DNA from: Pteria penguin
Taxonomy: Eukaryota; Mollusca; Bivalvia; Pterioida; Pteriidae
Direction of reading: 5' to 3'
NCBI GenBank assembly: GCA_035048485.1
Contig: CM068585.1
Location: 55,485,910-55,549,909 of the forward strand
Length of the DNA: 64,000 bases
In this document: one piece after another, positions 13,661 through 37,672 of the stretch
Numbering within the stretch: position 1 is the first letter of the stretch
How the letters are laid out: the number at the start of each line of letters is the position of its first letter
Notes under the pieces: generated by a model
The model's database searches: none
The model's input: the letters and a program-made list of their open reading frames with translations, nothing else
Told to the model about the DNA's origin: nothing
Position numbers and translations under genes: made by a program

Positions 13661-14949
13661 TAATTGTCCGCACATTGCACAGATTGATTCACATTCGGTA
13701 AATGTACACTATGGTGTAATTTTTGTATCTGTAAAGTAGGGATTTTGTTCTTTTAAATCTTGTTATAATTTTGAAAAAAACAGTAAATCAAATATGATGA
13801 ATCATTAACCAATATCCTTTTTCAATGTTACTAATGTTGTTTCTTACATTTACTCCTAAAATTTTAATTTTTACATATTAATACCAGGTTATGTACTAAA
13901 CATCTCATCCACCACAACCAAAAGAGGCAGCAGAGTGAAAGCCTTTGTGTACAAAATGTATGTGAAAAACTATACCTCAGGTAATAGGATTGGCAAATGT
14001 CGCGTGGAATCCACTTATATGTGTTTTCTTTCTTTTTTCTTCTCTATTTTTTTTTTTTTTTTTTTTGATAAATAGACGTGTTTCGTGGTAGTAAGGAGGT
14101 GCTTTCTGGTGTGTTAAATTTATTTCATTTAGTAAGCACCCAACCCCCCAAAGCCCCTTCTATTAAGGTCGCACAGTCTAGTAAAGGTACTAAAATGCTA
14201 TTAGATGGTAAGGTTAACATTTTAAACTTGGTAGCTGTATAATACACAGGTTGAGAGACAATTTAAATGGAGTTCCTGGTCGCATTAGAATTGGTATGTA
14301 AACGATTCCTCGGTGATTCGCGTAGTGTCTAGATTTGAAGACATTATTTGGGAGCTACTAATGTGTTTGTAATATAAATCGAATGGTGCTAAATTTTAAT
14401 CAAAAACTTAACGTTGTAAAAAGAATCCGGTTATGTATCAAAGTTATGAAATTATTACCCGTGGGGCATGGGTTTAAACTCTAAAGCACAGTTACTGCCA
14501 CACAGTAATATAAAGCTAAAATTTTGAATATCTTCTTGTGAGCAATATGTTTTGTGGAGAAGTATTTGTACATTGTTAGATGAGGGATTAAGGCGTGTTT
14601 CAAAATATAGTTTTATTGGTCACTTCACTGTATAGCCACTGAAATTTAAGGATTTTAATTTAAAATGTTTATCTTTCCTAATGGCAAAACACCAATTATT
14701 AGTGTTGTTCTAGATTCAGGAAACGTATAAAGCCCATGTACTATCTCACAAACTTGCGAATGCATTTTCATTGGAGAAAACCCTGAAATTATACTTAAAA
14801 TAATTATCATTGATAATGTGTTGTCATATTCAGAAGATAAACGTGGCTGACTTACCTTCTTTCGATAAAGAAGTAAACAATGAAGAAGTACCAAAGTGTT
14901 AACGATATCTCGTAGTCCATGGAATAAAAGGACGCGTATGGTGTCACTC

Positions 14950-15955
14950 CAAGCGAACCCCAATTAAACTGATGCGTGATCATGTGCCCGGGAGGAGTAA
15001 GCGTCTCCCGGTTGCACGCAAAACAAGACGCAAATGTCCTACAAAACTTATCAAGTCGTGGAGAAAATACTTAAATATACACATAGGAACACATGAAGGA
15101 GAAAGAGAATTAAGTCAAATTATCATATTCTTGGAATGAAGTGCTGTTGAACTGAACTTCCAACGTTCGAAATGCACGTGGACAAATGTCTGTATATATA
15201 CATATTATGTCAAATCAAGTAAAGTTAAAATGGTAATCTTGTATTTTCGGATCCCTAAATGTCGGCTAACATTCTTGAAATGGGGATCTCAAATTGCACC
15301 ATATTCCTATATCAATCATTGGAATTCCTCAGTGACAATTTTAAACGTTCCCATGAAGGAAGTTTCGTAGAAAGAAACCGTCAAAATCTTAAGGCATGTC
15401 CTGGCATAAGTTATAAGTAGTGAAATGAAGACGCCATATGCGGGAATGGAAGGTATATTGCTACTCAGGAAAGAGAGTTGGCCATAATAAAATTGAAATC
15501 GTCATGTTTGTCATAAAGAAAATTTCTGAAAAACCACCGTCACTAAGTTATAGGAGTATATCGAGGTATGAAGCATAAGATGCACTCTCAGTTGTGTCTT
15601 TTATCTTGAGTTCCTTTTGATATATAATGTTGAGGTGATCTTTATATACAGGATTGTTAATGGACAAAACGTCATTGATGTATCTGTATGTAACATTGAA
15701 CCGAGGTGTTAATGTTTATTGCCTTTGGAGAACAGAGACTGGATGAATTCTGTTTCGTATGAGTGAAAAAAAAATGTCGGCCAGAAATGGCGCGCAACCT
15801 GTACCCATCGGCATGCCAACGATCTGTTGGAACACTTTCCCCTCAAAAACAAAACTACAAGCTATAATAAATTCTAACATTTGGATGATTTCATTTTCTG
15901 TATACTTACTGCTGCAATCAAAATATTTCTTTACAAAACACCAAAGAAATAATAT
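14950..15955 (-). mobile_element. Penelope-like element copy E, 3' part
   Basis: RT block YTENEIIQMLEFIIACSFVF and GKVFQQIVGMPMGTGCAPFL (about 15920-15770), then C-terminal sequence whose minus strand matches the NFNFAITNFPF / PAYGVF region seen at 54.1 kb (15430-15530), then 3' sequence with a GTGCCCGGGAGGAG-like block near 14985. Ends abruptly near 15955 against an unrelated repeat. Confidence 0.7.
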
Positions 15956-16100
15956 AGTTGTGTATATTGTTTGTTTGTCTGTTCGTTTGCCCATTGACTT
16001 TAACCTCCACAATAAATTTTGAACCATGGGAGATTGAGACTTCATATTGGCATGCATACTCAACTAACGAAGCCCTCTCAAAAATGTCACAAGATTTTCC
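15956..16100 (+). repeat. Interspersed repeat fragment inside the inverted PLE junction
   Basis: TTTGTTTGTCTGTTCGTTTG, GAGACTTCATATTGGCATGC, ACGAAGCCCTCTCAAAAATG match 7830-7945. Sits between PLE copy E and the inverted fragment. Confidence 0.55.
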
Positions 16101-16249
16101 GAACGTTTTTGCTGCCTATGGAATTTAAAATTATGATACTCTGCTTTCGTCTGCTGTTTAAGTAAAACAAAATTTCATCCCTTAAACACAATAAAATGGG
16201 TATTCATGACAAAATCTGTACATTTTGTGAAATTTCGCTACAGTGCGTG

Positions 16250-17110
16250 CATAACCCAACGGTATCCTACAAATATACATCTACCATTGCTTACAGAACA
16301 ATCTCCTAGAATTCAAACACCATCCGCAAAACTCTACATGCTCTCCATGCTCGTCATCTAAATTCACGTACAGTTCTATTTGTCATGTCATTACTTGCGA
16401 TGTCAATAATGTAGACAATATAACCCTAGTCAAGTACATGTAATTAACTGCCCATAGTTCCTAATTTAGGGAACACAAATCATTTAATTGGCGTACAAAT
16501 TTCCGTACTTTAATGCATTCTGTATAGGACTATGCTCGCACATTGGCGAAAAATGAAGTCGTAGAGTTAGGCAAGTTATTCGAATAAGTAAATATTGTAA
16601 GGCGTTTGATGAACACTTGTATTAATAAACTAAAAACGAACATGATGATCCGTCATCTTTCTGCCTCTGACTACCCAAGTCTCAATGCATAACTAGAAAG
16701 GAGACACCAGAAATATGTGTTAGCGTCAGCATTTGAAGCCTCGAACAACATAGCTTTCGTTTGCAACGCTTATTACATCAATTGTTTTAAGGGGAACTTG
16801 TTATTAACAAACCTACTGGTAATCCTAATTGTATTCGCTTTACACTGTCAATAGATGAAGCTGATGTTTATCATAAATCTATAACATATATACTAATAAA
16901 AGTGGGTTTTAGTTACCCTATTTATACTGGATTCCAAAATTACACAAAGATAAATAAAAGTATAAGTTCATTGCAGAATCCCGGAAATGCTGCACCAAAC
17001 CCGTATCCCACCTTCTTAGAAATACTATCTGCAATTAAGGAGAAAGTTCAGACTTACTCCAATGAAATTTACCCTAGAAGTGTTCTTAATCCATTTTGAA
17101 TATTACAAAG
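16250..17110 (+). mobile_element. Penelope-like N-terminal/RT-start fragment in inverted orientation
   Basis: Plus-strand frames give CSPCSSSKFTYSS, HVITCDVNNVDN (about 16340-16420), FNWRTNFRTLMHSV and DYARTLAKN (about 16480-16560), and YWIPKLHKDK...KYKFIAESRKCC (about 16925-17010). It supplies exactly the part missing from copy E next door, in the opposite orientation. Confidence 0.65.
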
Positions 17111-17760
17111 TCCAATAAAAAGGACAGCTAAAACTCTCAAATTCAGCTTTTATACACTGCTTAAGTTTCGGTGTCTATAAAAGACACATCGTCATATATT
17201 TCATTGTACTGAAAGATGTACTGTAGATGAAATTCAGACAAGAAATCGTATAGTATTGATCGTTGAAAATAAAATAGGTTATGGAGAAAAGATGATAGTA
17301 TTTTATTCACGTGAAGTATTTATTCTGGACATGGTTTCCACTTTTTATACATAAACCATACCATTCATACGTAAAATCAAACAATTATAATCCGAATTAT
17401 CAAAGCTTATTCAATGTACAATTAAATCAACACTGCATTAATTGAAATTTTACTATGTTTACAGTAACCTCTCACAACTTTCTAACTCTCCATAAAAGTA
17501 GCAATATATTGACTATGAATGGAAACAAGAACCATGAAAATAAAAAAAAATCCAAAACAACCCATCAATAATTAAAAAAAAAATAAATGAAAAAATAAAT
17601 ATATGAAAGGCACTGCAGATTCACACATATATACCGATTTGTATCGCCATATTTCGAATTTTACACGCAAAGGTTTGACATGTTTACATCCGTCGCTGTG
17701 TTTAAATGCGAATAAATCAAGAACTGCACGAAATTAATGAAGGATTTTTTTGTTCATTCG
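17111..17760. other. Downstream flank of gene 2, nothing else seen
   Basis: AT-rich. A minus-strand AATAAAA (near 17300) is a possible but distant polyadenylation signal. Confidence 0.35.
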
Positions 17761-28049
<10,289 letters not shown>

Positions 28050-28889
28050 TTGATCGCTATACCGTTAATACTTTACTTTATAAATGTTTCTATAACTATT
28101 TTAAATGCTTCACATCCTTAAATTTTTATTTTAAGTATCATACATAAATATAACAAGGAAATGTAACAACTAGTACTGAAGTATAAGCGACAATATCCCC
28201 ATTAAATCTTCTCCTATAATTATGAAGTATACTTGTATGGCAGGAGTTTGCTTCGATATGATTTATTTCGGAATTGTACATTATTTAATGATCACGCGTA
28301 TCTCATAGAAAGCGTGGGGTTCTGATGGATGAGAGGCCCTGCTTCGAATCCGTATCATAGTAGACTGATAGGCCTTCAATATTATTTTTCCTTTTTTACA
28401 CAAGGTGTTAATTTGAAAATTGGATTGATGGATATAATCTATACTATACAGAAAGTAGATTAAAATCGCCTTTAACTATTATTGCTGCTGTTTTACATAT
28501 GGTATTTTCAGTGACCTTTATAATTTCAGTGGACCGAAACCAGGTAAATGGTAAATTTGCTCGCACGTTCTATGGAATAAAATTGACAGGAAATTTCGAG
28601 TGGTATAGTTAGACGTTTAATGATAGTGCAGAGAGGTATAAGTGAACAAAAAGATGGGCAATCACGTGAGGCACAACATCAGCACCATACTGGACGCTGA
28701 ACTAGGAGGGGACATAGGCGCTAGGGACTTTGGCTCGGTGTATGAAATGTACGGGGATTGACCACACGGAAAAATAAGGAAAATCATATTTTCCGAGATG
28801 CCGTTTTACATCATCATGGCATTGGTATTTTAACCATTACAGACATCTTTTCGGGGTGACCAAAAACTTAATATTGATGTATACAAATT

Positions 28890-29570
28890 TATAGAACATA
28901 ATCGAAATGTTAAGGAACCTGGACTATCAATGCGTTGATCCGGGGCAATGGGTATTCTGGTCAAACAAGAACTGACTGATGAGTTTGAAGTCGAAAGTCT
29001 TGACCAGTCTGTGAACGGTATGCTATGAATAACTGTAAATCCGCACTATTGTTGTAGTATATGCATATGCTACATACCGCCCGAAAATCTGAAACGTTGT
29101 GAATTTTTCACAAAGCTGTTGGACACAGTGTATATATGTATAAACATTGGGCCTCTGTACATTATGTGGGATTTTAATGCAAGATGCGGCAATAGCTCAG
29201 ACAATATCGAAATGGTTGATGACGTAATGCCCAAAGAAACCCTGGATATGCATTGTAACCCAATCGGGAACACACTGATCCATATGCTTATCGACTGTAA
29301 TATGTGCATGGTAAATTGGCGTGTCAGCAAACAGGACAAGTATGTCAACAAAATCTGTTGTGGACTACGCACTGGTTCCGAAACAGCAACTCCTCACAAC
29401 TAAGGATTTCACTGTACATACAGTTAGCGAGTTGACCAATCATCGTGGACTGCCGGGAATTACAAAAAGAGAGAAAACTGCAGCGAAACCATACTGGAGC
29501 GATCATCTCGCTGAACAATGGAAAAAAGTGTTGCAGTGCAGAACAACAGTTCCCTAGATAAAAGAGGCCT
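28890..29570 (+). mobile_element. LINE endonuclease-domain relic (5' part of a non-LTR retrotransposon)
   Basis: Frames pieced together show GILVKQELTDEFEVESLDQS, CYIPPENLKRCEFFTKLLD, DFNARCGNSSDNIE and, after a frameshift near 29330, SVVDYALVPKQQL. The DFN(A/S)R and (V)VDY motifs are those of the APE-type endonuclease/exonuclease/phosphatase domain of LINEs. The expected G before DFN is W. Stops and at least one frameshift; the RT part is missing. It lies in the gap between genes 1 and 2. Confidence 0.7.
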
Positions 29571-29734
29571 AGAGAGAAAACGTCTAAAAAAACATTTATT
29601 TAGACAGTAGGCAAACGTTGACTTAAAAGATGGAAAGACTAAAAGACTTAAAAAAATCTTTACAGTTTTTCTTCAGAACTTTTTAAATAAACCTAAAACA
29701 TAAACAATGACAAGGATATGTCAACAGTTTTGAT

Positions 29735-29860
29735 AATTTCATAATAAGTGAAACGCCTTCGACATTAATAGTAGGGAGTTGCAAACACGATAAGTCTTCT
29801 GTAGAACTCCTCGTGTTGTACACTGTTATTAACATGGCGATTGGGCCTCTATGAAGTGAT
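29735..29860 (+). mobile_element. Penelope-like fragment (faint)
   Basis: Holds GTGAAACGCCTTCGACATTA and CTCCTCGTGTTG, resembling the segment at 5680-5760 of the 3' fragment. Short and diverged. Confidence 0.35.
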
Positions 29861-30889
29861 TTGTATAAATCCAAAATATTGTTCCGAAATCCACAACTCC
29901 ATGTCGAAGAAACACGACAATTCATACGTAAATTTAATATAAACAATTACGAGCCTCTGTCAAAACATGAAGGAGTAAGTATCCCCTGCCGACTGGTCAC
30001 ACCCGTCGTGATGCCATAACTATAAGCGAAATAGTTTTATTCGCTGTCACAGAATTAGGAAACGGCACAGCCGTAGTCAAAATAGGTATATGTCATAAGC
30101 AGTGAGAATATTGCTGTATAGTATAGGTAATACAGATGGTTTAGTTTCTGTGAAATAAGGAAGTCAACATGTCAGACAACGGCAACGGTAAGTCATGGAA
30201 TATTTGAAAGCTATGGAGATAAGAAACTCATGTGTTAAGTATTATTTTATACTCCTCTTAATTGCATTCGGACATCCTCGACCTTTTCCTGCGTAAAAAT
30301 TCTCAGACCTCACTCGAAGCCATTATTGAGAAATAGTTCTTGTAGTTAGAAACGCTTGAATGTGTACCATACAAATATGTCAGTGCTTGGCGTGTAATGA
30401 AGACGGTAGAAGACTTTCACAATTCAGCGGACCTAAATTAAACAGTAACCCCGTACTGTTGCAGCTTTCCTTAGTTACTTTCCTTGACAAAAATGACATA
30501 GATTCTGTACTGGATTACCTTTTGCATCGCTGATATATTACTGAGTACAATGCCGGAAACCGATTGATGCATTGAATCGATGTGAGTCATTCCGCCGAGT
30601 GACGCCCGAGTCTTTTTACGTACGTACGGGTAAAGCGAGAGGATGTTCCGAATGCTTTCAGTTACAAAAAGGAAAAACAAACAGATTTCTGCATCATTTA
30701 GAAGTTCTTTCTTCATATGTATATCATGTCATTTAATATGGTAATATATTTTTTTTTAAGACTGAAATAAAAATGCAATAGGACTTATCCATTACATCTA
30801 GGAAAAGTAAAACACTATTACTAACTCAAACTCAAAGGACGGATAATAATATTAAACAATGGTTATCTAATAAGTCTCAATAAGATCCA
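29861..30889. other. Intergenic between genes 1 and 2
   Basis: 3' flank of gene 1. No AATAAA close to the stop codon was seen on the minus strand. Confidence 0.4.
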
Positions 30890-31165
30890 CTACTGCAGCT
30901 GAACAATCCCTCTTTGTAGTATGCGTCCGTTTTCAAATCGGTATATTGCAGGTCGTACCAAGTAATCTATTTTGCTGCCAGTGTTTTTGTAAGGTTTGTA
31001 TATTTTGTCGTCGAAATCGTCCCCTTTCTTGGCACCAAACGCTACTGTAACGGGTGGATCCTGGACACACATGTACCAGCATATTTCAATACAGCGATCG
31101 ATGTACGTTTGACAGTGCTTTGTTAGGTCTCCGCAGTAAACAGAGATGCATTTATTTTTCACAAC
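30890..31165 (-). CDS. Gene 1 exon 13: C-terminal end of the MIEAP-type domain
   Basis: Acceptor TTTGTTTTAG, phase 0, open to a TAG stop at 30890-30892. Motifs in order: CIEICWYMCVQDPP, then a GDDFDDKIYKPY block, then KIDYLVRPAIY and ILQRGIVQ. The order (aromatic/Met helix, DPP, F.D..Y, VWPA, hydrophobic-KG) is that of the MIEAP C-terminal domain. The usual Trp of the WPA motif is Arg (CGA) here. Confidence 0.8.
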   Translation of the reverse strand, partial: VVKNKCISVYCGDLTKHCQTYIDRCIEICWYMCVQDPPVTVAFGAKKGDDFDDKIYKPYKNTGSKIDYLVRPAIYRFENGRILQRGIVQLQ

Positions 31166-32355
31166 CTAAAACAAAAATGAATATTCGCGATTACTCACAA
31201 TCAACTGGTCCTATGTGAAGAGTGACAAATAAAAAAAGTAAAAAAAAAACCAAATATAAAAAAAAAACAAAAAAAAAAAAAAAAATAAATAAATAAATAA
31301 AAAACAACCCCAAACCAAAACAAACAAACAACCCCCCCCCCCTTCCCAGCAAATAAAACCAAATATACAAACTAAAACAAAATAAAACAAAACAACAACA
31401 AAAGCAATTAAACAAAAGAAAAGAAAATGAAACTGGTATAATACCTACATGTTAATACATCATGTATATGTCATACCAATATATTTCATTTTACTTAAGA
31501 AGAATGTTTTGGGTTTTTTTTTTTAAATCATTCCACTTAATTATTACCCCAAGCTAAGTGAAACTTATTGATTATTATTTTTGATCATGTATCAAATAAT
31601 TTTGTATCCTCGTACCCTTCGTATCAAATTAATTTCATATTGATACAATTGATATTTGAGATTTCTTTTTGTGTTATTTTATGATCAAACCTCTGATACA
31701 TATGGCAGTGTCCCTGGAGCAATTGATTTTAGAAAATCTTTCATCTTCTTCTGATTGTCGATTGTTCCATGCAGTCCCAAGCTCTAGCATACAAAATGTG
31801 CAATATCATTTAAAAACTAAATTATGTAAAGTAATCGATTGCTTAATTCACCCATTCGTGATACATATTCGTCAATTTTATTAGAATTATTGTTGTATTT
31901 AATTATTGTTGGAGATATCAAGAAACAATTCATCGCTTTACAATAATTTAATGATACCACAGCGGTTTTACACACATCACTACTACACAAACAGATAAAG
32001 ATGTTTAGCTTTGACATTAAATATACTATATCAAACCTTTAAATAGATATAAAATACATCTTACTCAGCTATATGATGAATGTCGTCACGGTCAAAAATA
32101 TAAAGATGTCATGAAAATATTATTCGACCCGAGCATCACTGAAGAGGCATAATTTGTCGAAATACGAAACTGGTGCACAACATTAAAAGGTATATATGTT
32201 CTATATTTACTATTGTATTACCGACTTTCGAATGATATTTAACCAAACCAATTGATTGACGTGGTTACTTCAGTTGACCGTCGTAAGTCGGTATCATAGC
32301 CGCAGCACAATCGAATATTTTGTAATGTCGTTCCGTGTATACTATGCTATTGTCA

Positions 32356-32422
<67 letters not shown>

Positions 32423-33058
32423 TGTGTGTGTGTGTGTGTATGCAGGTTGTTGGTGATTTGTGTCATACAGTATTGTCAGATGCCTTCTGTTTTCTCTTTG
32501 AAATGAAAATCGCTCTCAGTAAGTGGTATCCATTTACGGACCCATCTTTACACTCACCACAAAAGCAGTATCAAGCGTTCAAAAAAAGAAACCTTATAGA
32601 TCATCCTTTATACAGTGAGGTGCAGTCCTAACATAACATTATGTTAACGTCGCGTTAACGTGAAGTCTGCTTTCCTCGTGCGCTCAGGACTGCTGAGCAC
32701 ACGCGTTTGCGTTAACGCAGATTTACACGTGAATTTCATTTCGAGACCACGTGAACGCGCTTGACTGCCGCGTTAACGCGCTTGACTGCGGGGTGAACGT
32801 GCTTGACAGCCACGTTCGCTTGCTTACAACTTAAAACTTGTATTAACATGTTCATATAGAATGATTTGAAGGAGAATCGATATATAAATTGTATATTTAA
32901 ATATAAAAACTTATTAATGTGTTAGTAAATTATTTATAATTAAATAAAATCCTTCCGAGTTAAGGGATGAATTTTAAAAATATTGAACGCAATTTCCGAA
33001 CATTGACTTTAATGAAATTTATTCTTATTTTAGAATAATAATAATAATAATTATAATG

Positions 33059-33145
<87 letters not shown>

Positions 33146-36100
33146 ATAATTATAATGACATAAAAATTAATAAAGAAAATAATAACGATGATATTGTATT
33201 CATATAATATAGAAAATAACTTAATAATAATTATAATAAATACTTAAATACATGTAAATACAAAAATAAATTAGTTATTAATGAATAAACAAATAACAAA
33301 TAAATACATAAATAAACTAATTAGAAACAAATAAATAAATGAAATTAGAAAGTATTCATGCTAGTATAAACTGACGAAGTTTTTTCATAAATACCTTATT
33401 GCATATCTACGCGATAATTTCCTTTGTTATATTACATATGAAATCCCTAATGCAGGGTGTCATTTTAACATTTCATTAAATACAAGTTTTTATGGCGACA
33501 TTCGCGGTAATTTAATCTGATCCCTTTTATTTTCTCCATCCATACTGCATAGAGAATTACAAATATAGACATGTGAACGTGCGACTGGACCGAGCGCACG
33601 CGGGAATAAATCGCGTTAACGCGAATTCCCTACCGCGTTAACGCGAGGAGCGCACGCGCATCCGGTCGAGCAGTCCTAGCACGTGTGCTAAAGCAGTCCT
33701 CGCGACCGCTTTTTGCGTTAACGTGTATGTTATGTTAGGACTGCACCCATCTGTATATAGAGAATTCAGGTTGAGAATTCATTAAAATATAGTATGAAAT
33801 AAATCTATTAATTTATGAGCCAAGTAAACTAAGTTCCATGATTCTCCGCAGTCATTCAAGGGGAGAGAGAAGCTTACGTAGCGCATCCCTTTGACTCTTC
33901 ACGAAGGACTGTAGTGGACCTAATACAAGACTGGTGGTCTTTTTAAATGACCTCATGGTGACTGTTTTGATGCTGAATGCTGGTAAGTGTTATTGAATCT
34001 TACGAGGTGAAACGATCGAAATTTCTTACCCTCCTAATATATAACATGCCGAAAAAGAATGTAATGGTGTAAGCTTTTCGAACTTAGAAAAAAAAATATA
34101 ACGATTTTTATGAAAAAAAACATAACGACTTTTATGACATTTTCTAAATTTTTCTAAGCGTTTGTGTCTGTAACCTACATTAGTTGTTGAGGGGAAAGAG
34201 GACATTACGACTTTCTGTCATTACGATTACTGATCTTATTAAATACAGTGGACCTTGAAATCCTACTTTATGTGATTCAGGAGCAATATGGCGTCATTGC
34301 CTCCACTCTGATTTGGACAGGTTCATAATAACGGTCATGTTGTTGCCAATTATGCATTAACCACACCACTAACAGTGTATTTTTCTGTAGGGAAACTGCT
34401 GAGGGTTGTTGGTCTACCTTACGTGTACGGAGAATGCCTTTGACTTTATTTATCCGCCTTAAGTGTTTGCGGATGATCATACATTAACACACTTTCAGTC
34501 CGATATAAATGTATACATGATCTCGGGGTCATACTGTCGATGTCGATGGCGTTCAATAATTTCAGAACCTGCTAATATGAAATAATCGGAACCTTTGACC
34601 CTCCTTACTTTGTACACTAGATCTGCGTAGAAATCGGGATGGGAAAATGTTGAAAAATTTACCAAAAGTTTTTTGAAGTTTATGATATCTATAACCCTGA
34701 GTAAAAGTCTGCATTGGGTCCGGGTGATACTCTGGATGCCGAAAGCGTTTAATAATTTTAGAACCAGCCGATTTATCGGAACCTTTGACCCTCCTTAGTT
34801 TGTACACTAGATCACCGTAGAAATTGGGATGGGAAATTCCTCTGGGTACATATTGTTGAAAGGTAACATTTCCGAATTTAGATAAAATGTCTGAATAAGA
34901 TTTTTAAATTAACCAAAAGTTTTTCGAAGTTGATGACATCTATAACCCTGATTAAGAAGTTTTAGAGTAATCTGAGAATTTGTTTTCGTGAAAATCCAAA
35001 ATGATAGTGCAGGCTCTAGCAAACCGAACCAATTGACTATTATAAATACCATATGATGGAAGACTGGGGACATCGCCATCTAGATAAGGGAAATTTACAA
35101 TAGGAACACCAAAGTCATCACGTTTATCATATATGTTGGTATGAATATTGCTGTTAATAAATTTAATATTTAAGTCCAAAAAGATGTTTCCTGGTCGGAA
35201 GTATTGGCTTGTTCAATTAAAGCTCAGATGGAAAAATGTCAGATATATAGTTTTCAAACTCAGGTTTATCGATTACTAAAATACCATCAAGATATCTAGA
35301 GGTGTCATTGAACTTATCAATAAGGTCGAAACGTTTAGAATTTTCAATAGAATGCATAAAATCTCTCATAACAGTATAAATATAAATCTGCTATAAGGGG
35401 AGCGCAGTTAGTCCCCATAGGAATCACAATAAATTGTTGATAAGTCTTGTCATTAAATTGTACAGAAATATAATCCATCAAAAATCTGATAGCATTACAC
35501 AACTCAGTACAAGTCCAAAAATTTATAATTATCATATTGTTTGTTAGAGAAATCCAGATGTAACTGAAGTACAGAGGTATGATTTAGACTCTCTCTTGAA
35601 ACACCAGCGTATGAGAGACAGCAATTTGGTTTTGATTAAGTCATAAGGTAAAAAGGTATATAGTGTCGAAAAATCAAATGTAGAAACGTTATTAACCTCA
35701 AAATTTCTCAAACGGAATTTTTCATTGACTTTGTAGAAGTAACAACTGTCGCTCTGATTGTGCGATTGATCGTTTATTGAAAAACCATCTAACCTTAACG
35801 TTGGGGACATTCCACAGAAAATTTGATTTTTTTTTTCAGATTTTTATGTTCAGTTGCTTTATTTGCAGAGCTGATTTATCAAAAATACAAACACTCTTAC
35901 ATGTACACCTTTTCTTGTGTTATTAAGAGTATAATATTTCAAGACTCTGATATTGCATACAACATCGGTTAAACATATTTAATGCATAAGTAATATCAAT
36001 ATCCAACAGTGTATATATAAAACGTCATCTCTACATGAGTAGCGGATATACCTCATATACATATAATGTCCCTGTTCGCAAAATTTCCGTTTTTTATAAA

Positions 36101-36581
36101 GGATTGGTAGAGCGGAAACGCAGAGAGTTGGGTCGCGCCTTCATTCGTACGCATTCGTATCCTAATTCAAAAATAGTTCGAAACGTCTGACACATTTAAA
36201 ATGCAACAGTTCAGCTTTAAATAAAAAAGTAGTATGACACTAAATTTTAGATTAGGTATGGGTACAACCTATACATTTTATTCGGGACACTAATAAATAT
36301 GCATACTTACATTGTTGACCTCGGAGTACTACTTAAAATTTACCTTAAATAGGTCGTCATATTGCTTATTTGCTAGTGTTAGGCATTCCTTATATATGGC
36401 CTGTAAGAATAATAATAATATTTATAATAATAATAATAATAATAATAACAATACTACTACTACTAATAATAATAATAATAGCAACACTAGAACAATCATA
36501 ATATTAAATATTATAATAATGATAATAACAATTATTACTATTATCATTATAATTAAAGCAATAATAATAAATCCTTTTTAC

Positions 36582-36631
<50 letters not shown>

Positions 36632-37628
36632 GTAATAATAATAATAATATCATAATTGAAACGGTGCTGCAAACATTATTACGTTCACTAATCAGCATTA
36701 ATTTGACAATAATTTACAGTATCACATTGATAAATGAATGGATAAAACCATGTATGTATTACTTTATTATAAAATTTGGAACATAAACATGAATTCTTTA
36801 ATATACATATTTGTAAAATGAAACAAGATAAATAAAACTAGTACACTGGTTTTTTTGTGTGTGTATGTGTGTGTGTTTTGTTTTGGTTTGTTTTTTTTTT
36901 TTTTTTTGTTTTTTGTTTGTTTGTTTGTTTTTTGTTTGTTTTGTTTTGTTCTTGTTTTTTGGGGGTTTTTTTTCTTTGGGTTTTTTTTTGGGGGGGGGGG
37001 GGGTGTGTTTTGTTTTGTTTTTATTATTGGGTGTTTTCTTGGATTTTAGACGGGGGAGGGGGTTGGCTTGTTTTCGTCTTTTTCATTTTTGTTTTTTTTT
37101 ATAATGATGTATAAGTAAATACTTACTTCGGTTAATTTCAAAAGAGACTGTGCAGCATCAAATCCTACAGTATTTATTTTATGTTCCAGGTTTTCCATAG
37201 CATCTGTCCATTCATTGTCGTAAAGTTCACTGAACTTTTCTACCAATCTTTCGGGGCGATTATCATCATAAAGATGTTGAATAATGCTCTCAAATCTAAA
37301 CAAAATTGTTTGCAAATTATAATAATGAGTATTCCATATTTATGAAACTATGTCACGAAGAATAAAACATGCAGCTTATACTTGATTTTTAGTATCTTTA
37401 TATATATATTCTGTATAAGGATTTGGTCAAATTTTTTATACTGATTTCAGAGACACGATATGTACACATTGTTACAGTGATTAAAACAATCTAAAGCTAG
37501 TAAACAAACATTCCACCTCTTGAGCATCATATTTCTGTCAGCAAGGCATTGTTCTTTTTCCCTTGTTAGTTGTTCTATTTTAAGTTCATAATTCCAAACT
37601 TCATCTTCTGTAAGTCTGTATTATACAA

Positions 37629-37672
<44 letters not shown>

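Larger units (their letters stand above)
11850..14949. other. No gene seen apart from the A-rich tract and SINE relic
   Basis: AT-rich spacer. A GATGTCTTCTGTTTTCTCTT piece near 13198 is a PLE-tail fragment. T-run at 14048-14067. Confidence 0.45.

Noticed and set aside
28308..28372. SINE head (GGATGAGAGGCC, GCTTCGAATCC)
   Set aside because: Only a faint box B-like match without the SINE body.
32256..32456. Cys/Val-rich ORF
   Set aside because: Translation of a (GT)n microsatellite.
36855..37114. Overlapping Phe/Gly/Cys-rich ORFs
   Set aside because: Low-complexity T/G tract; all three frames stay open by composition.
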